Source of the DNA: Macrobrachium rosenbergii
Taxonomy: Eukaryota > Arthropoda > Malacostraca > Decapoda > Palaemonidae
Direction: 5' to 3'
NCBI RefSeq assembly: GCF_040412425.1
Contig: NC_089762.1
Location: 25,110,391-25,174,390, forward strand
Length of the DNA: 64,000 bases
Positions 52,001 to 55,000 of this stretch are shown here, piece after piece. Each line of letters starts with the position of its first letter. Positions within the stretch are counted from its first letter, which is position 1. Under the pieces are notes generated by a model. That model made no database searches and had not been told where the DNA came from. It was given only the letters and a program-made list of their open reading frames with translations. A program made the position numbers and the translations under genes.

Positions 52001-55000
52001 GATCCTTCACCCCTGATGGAGAGGAGGAGGGGATCTCTGAGCTCTCTTCCTGACAATAGGAGAATCCTCCGGGAAGCGCTCAGGGCTCGAGTCCAAACGC
52101 TCTACTCTAGGAGCCTTCCAAGATCTCTTCAAAGGGCGCGACTCCTCAGCCGAACTCCAACCACGTCTCGGAGAAGACGCAGTCAGGACGACGAAAACAC
52201 TTTTTCAGGATGCCTTTTCTATGGCGATCCAAGGCAGCCTGGGATGCAACAACAGGATCTGCTGCGAAGGGACGCCTGATCGTTGGGGATGCTCTACATC
52301 CTCCCTGCGACTTTCGACATTCCTCCTCCACTGGTCCTGGGAGTTTGGAAGAGGTCTAGGCCTAGGAGCAATGCGGAGCCGATCAGACGCCCCCTCCACT
52401 ACACTGGGGACACTGCACATATCACTGTCACTCTTACCTTCCTTCATCGCACGCAGTTGCGATTTCATCGAAAGAAGTTCCGCTTTCATCGCAGCCATTT
52501 CAGAGGACGAATCCACAGGTTCGATGAAGGGAGAAGGGGCTGAAACCAAAGGATTAGGAGAGTCTACTGGGTTAATTTCTAAATCGTGCTCAGCAGAGCG
52601 AGACCTACTCGAGCTTCTGGAGGAAGCCTTCCTAACTCTATCCTTTTCAAGCTTCTTCAGATAAGAAGACAAAACCTTCCATTCCTGATCAGACAATTTC
52701 TCACACTCCTTGCACCTATTGTCCAAGAACAATCATTCCCCTACACCTCATACATACAGTGTGAGGGTCTACCAGCTTTCGGCAACCTCACCTTACATTC
52801 TTGCCTAGCACACACACGGAACACAGGCGAAACATTAACGTCAGACATCTTAAAGAACAATCCAAAAGCAAATCAAAAAACAGTCCACAATAGCGTATGC
52901 CAAACCAAAGATCAATACGTCACCAAAATCAGGCCAAAATAGATCCTCAGCAAGCGAGAAAACGAAAATCAAAGCAGGAGGAACCAACAACAGATGTTGC
53001 CGGAACCAGCGACAGAGAAAATCTGATTAGAAAACTGGAATGGTTCCTATTCCCGCCACCCAGCGGCGGGTATGGTTGATCACCTGACCTACCTGTGCGT
53101 GTGCCGCGAGTTTTGAAATTCTGTCGGGAACGTCGGAGACTATAGCTAAGTATATATCTGACGGGTAAGTTGCATGTACAAAAATTACAGTACAGAAATT
53201 CTGTGAACATGTTATTTTCATGATAAAATTGTTTCATATAGCCTATATTTACCATGTAATTACATAGCTATAGTTTCAACTCACATGGCAGCTTAAATTT
53301 TAAAAATTGCTGTAGCGCTTCTATCATTTTCGGGTAGGTGACTAGCCCCACCCACTGTCAGGGAACAACATGAACAACACGGCTGAAGAGTTCAATTCGT
53401 TTGTGCCCTGATGCCCAAGAGAGGGGAGGAGGGAGGGCTCCGATTCTGTAACTACTTGGTAAGCATATATGAAACTTAATTTTATCATGAAAATAACATT
53501 TTCAAATAAGTAAATTACCAAGTAATTACATAGCTGAATCCCACATTGACAGGAGGTGGGATACATGGACATATTCTAATCCAAAACATTCAGTAATGGT
53601 AAAGATTTTGAAATAGAAAAGTTGCTAGCATTGATACAATGTTTGTTGTTTCTTGAACTGGTAAGAGAGCTACTACAGGTAGATACTGCCTCTGGTTGAT
53701 GTTTATCTTAACCTGTAGTGGTATGGCGATATAGCCGTGGAGCACCTCTACTTCGGTGCGAGCTTTGCAGCAAAGGATATGTCCGACAGCCAACCAAAGC
53801 GTCTATAGATGCCCTTGCCCTGGGCAAAGTACCACAATAAAAACAACTGAAATAAAAACCACCACCCATCCACTAAAGAGTGGTAGGCACTCCAGGTACA
53901 TGGTACCCCCAGGGCCCCCAAAGACTCGACACCCTATATCAAGGCGAAGAGGTAAGGATAAAAGGGATGCTTCCTATGCTTCGTCCCCCAATACCATGCC
54001 AGCCACTGACAACGGTCCCAAGGTACTGCAGTTCTCAAACACTGTTTCCACTTCTCACAAATAATGCAATGCGAAGATCAATTTACACTTCCAATACGTA
54101 GATTGTAAAATAGAAGAGATGGACAAGTTATGTCTAAAAGCTAACGAGGTAGTGACTGCTGTGATCTCATGGGCTTTAACCTTAAAAGAAGGCAAGATGT
54201 CCTCTCAAATCGAGAATGTACCTCAGTAATAAGGTCCCTTAAGAAGAATGACAATGTGTTCCTAGAAACGACAATGTGTTCTTAGAAAGGGGTCGCGAAG
54301 GATTCTTCATAGAGCACCAGAGGTTGCTTGAGGGTCCTCTGATCTTCTCGGTCCTGTCCAGGTAATACCTTAAGGCCCTGAAGGGGTACATAGATCTTAC
54401 TTCCTCTTCCAGGGAAAGGATCTCCATCAAATTCTTAACAGTAAAAGAACAGGGCCATGGCTTGGATGGTACCTCGTTCTTGGCCAGGAAACCAAGAGTA
54501 AACGAGCAGACTGCATCTCCTTGCGAGAATCCTATCCTTTTATCTATGGCCTGCAGTTCACTTATACACTTGGCAGTAGCCAAAGCGACAAGGAAGAGGG
54601 TCTTTCAAGTAAGGTCCCTTAATGACGTGGAACAAACGGGCTCGAAAGGAGGGCTACAAGCCACTTCAGGGCTACATTGAGATTCCAAGCGACCAAGTTT
54701 ATCTCCCTCTGTTTGGATGTGTTGAGAGACTTTATTAGGTCGCTATGATCCTGGTTCAACGACAGATCCATACCTCTGTGTCTAAAGACGGAACTCAGCA
54801 TGGCCCTGTATCCTCTAATGGTAGAGGAAGACAAACCTCTAAAGGATATCAGATAGAGCAGAAAATCCAAGATCTGAGTCACAGATGTCTGAGAAGAAAA
54901 GACGTTATGTTTTCTACACCATCTGTGGAATATCATCCACTTAGCCTGGTAGGCCCTGCAAGAAGACTGATGTCTACATCTTGCAATAGCTTCTGCAGCT

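Larger units (their letters stand above)
46717..53184 (-). mobile_element. DIRS-like element C2, full length, longest RNase H-YR frame
   Basis: Second family C copy, closely similar to C1. ITRs 46717-46912 and 53010-53184, ICR 46946-47043. RT keeps YLDD, and a 436-codon frame (48286-49596) runs unbroken from the RT thumb through RNase H into the N-terminal YR domain, indicating that RT-RH and YR are read through or joined. Gag and YR C-terminus are frameshifted. It ends only 22 bp before A7 begins. Confidence 0.92.
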
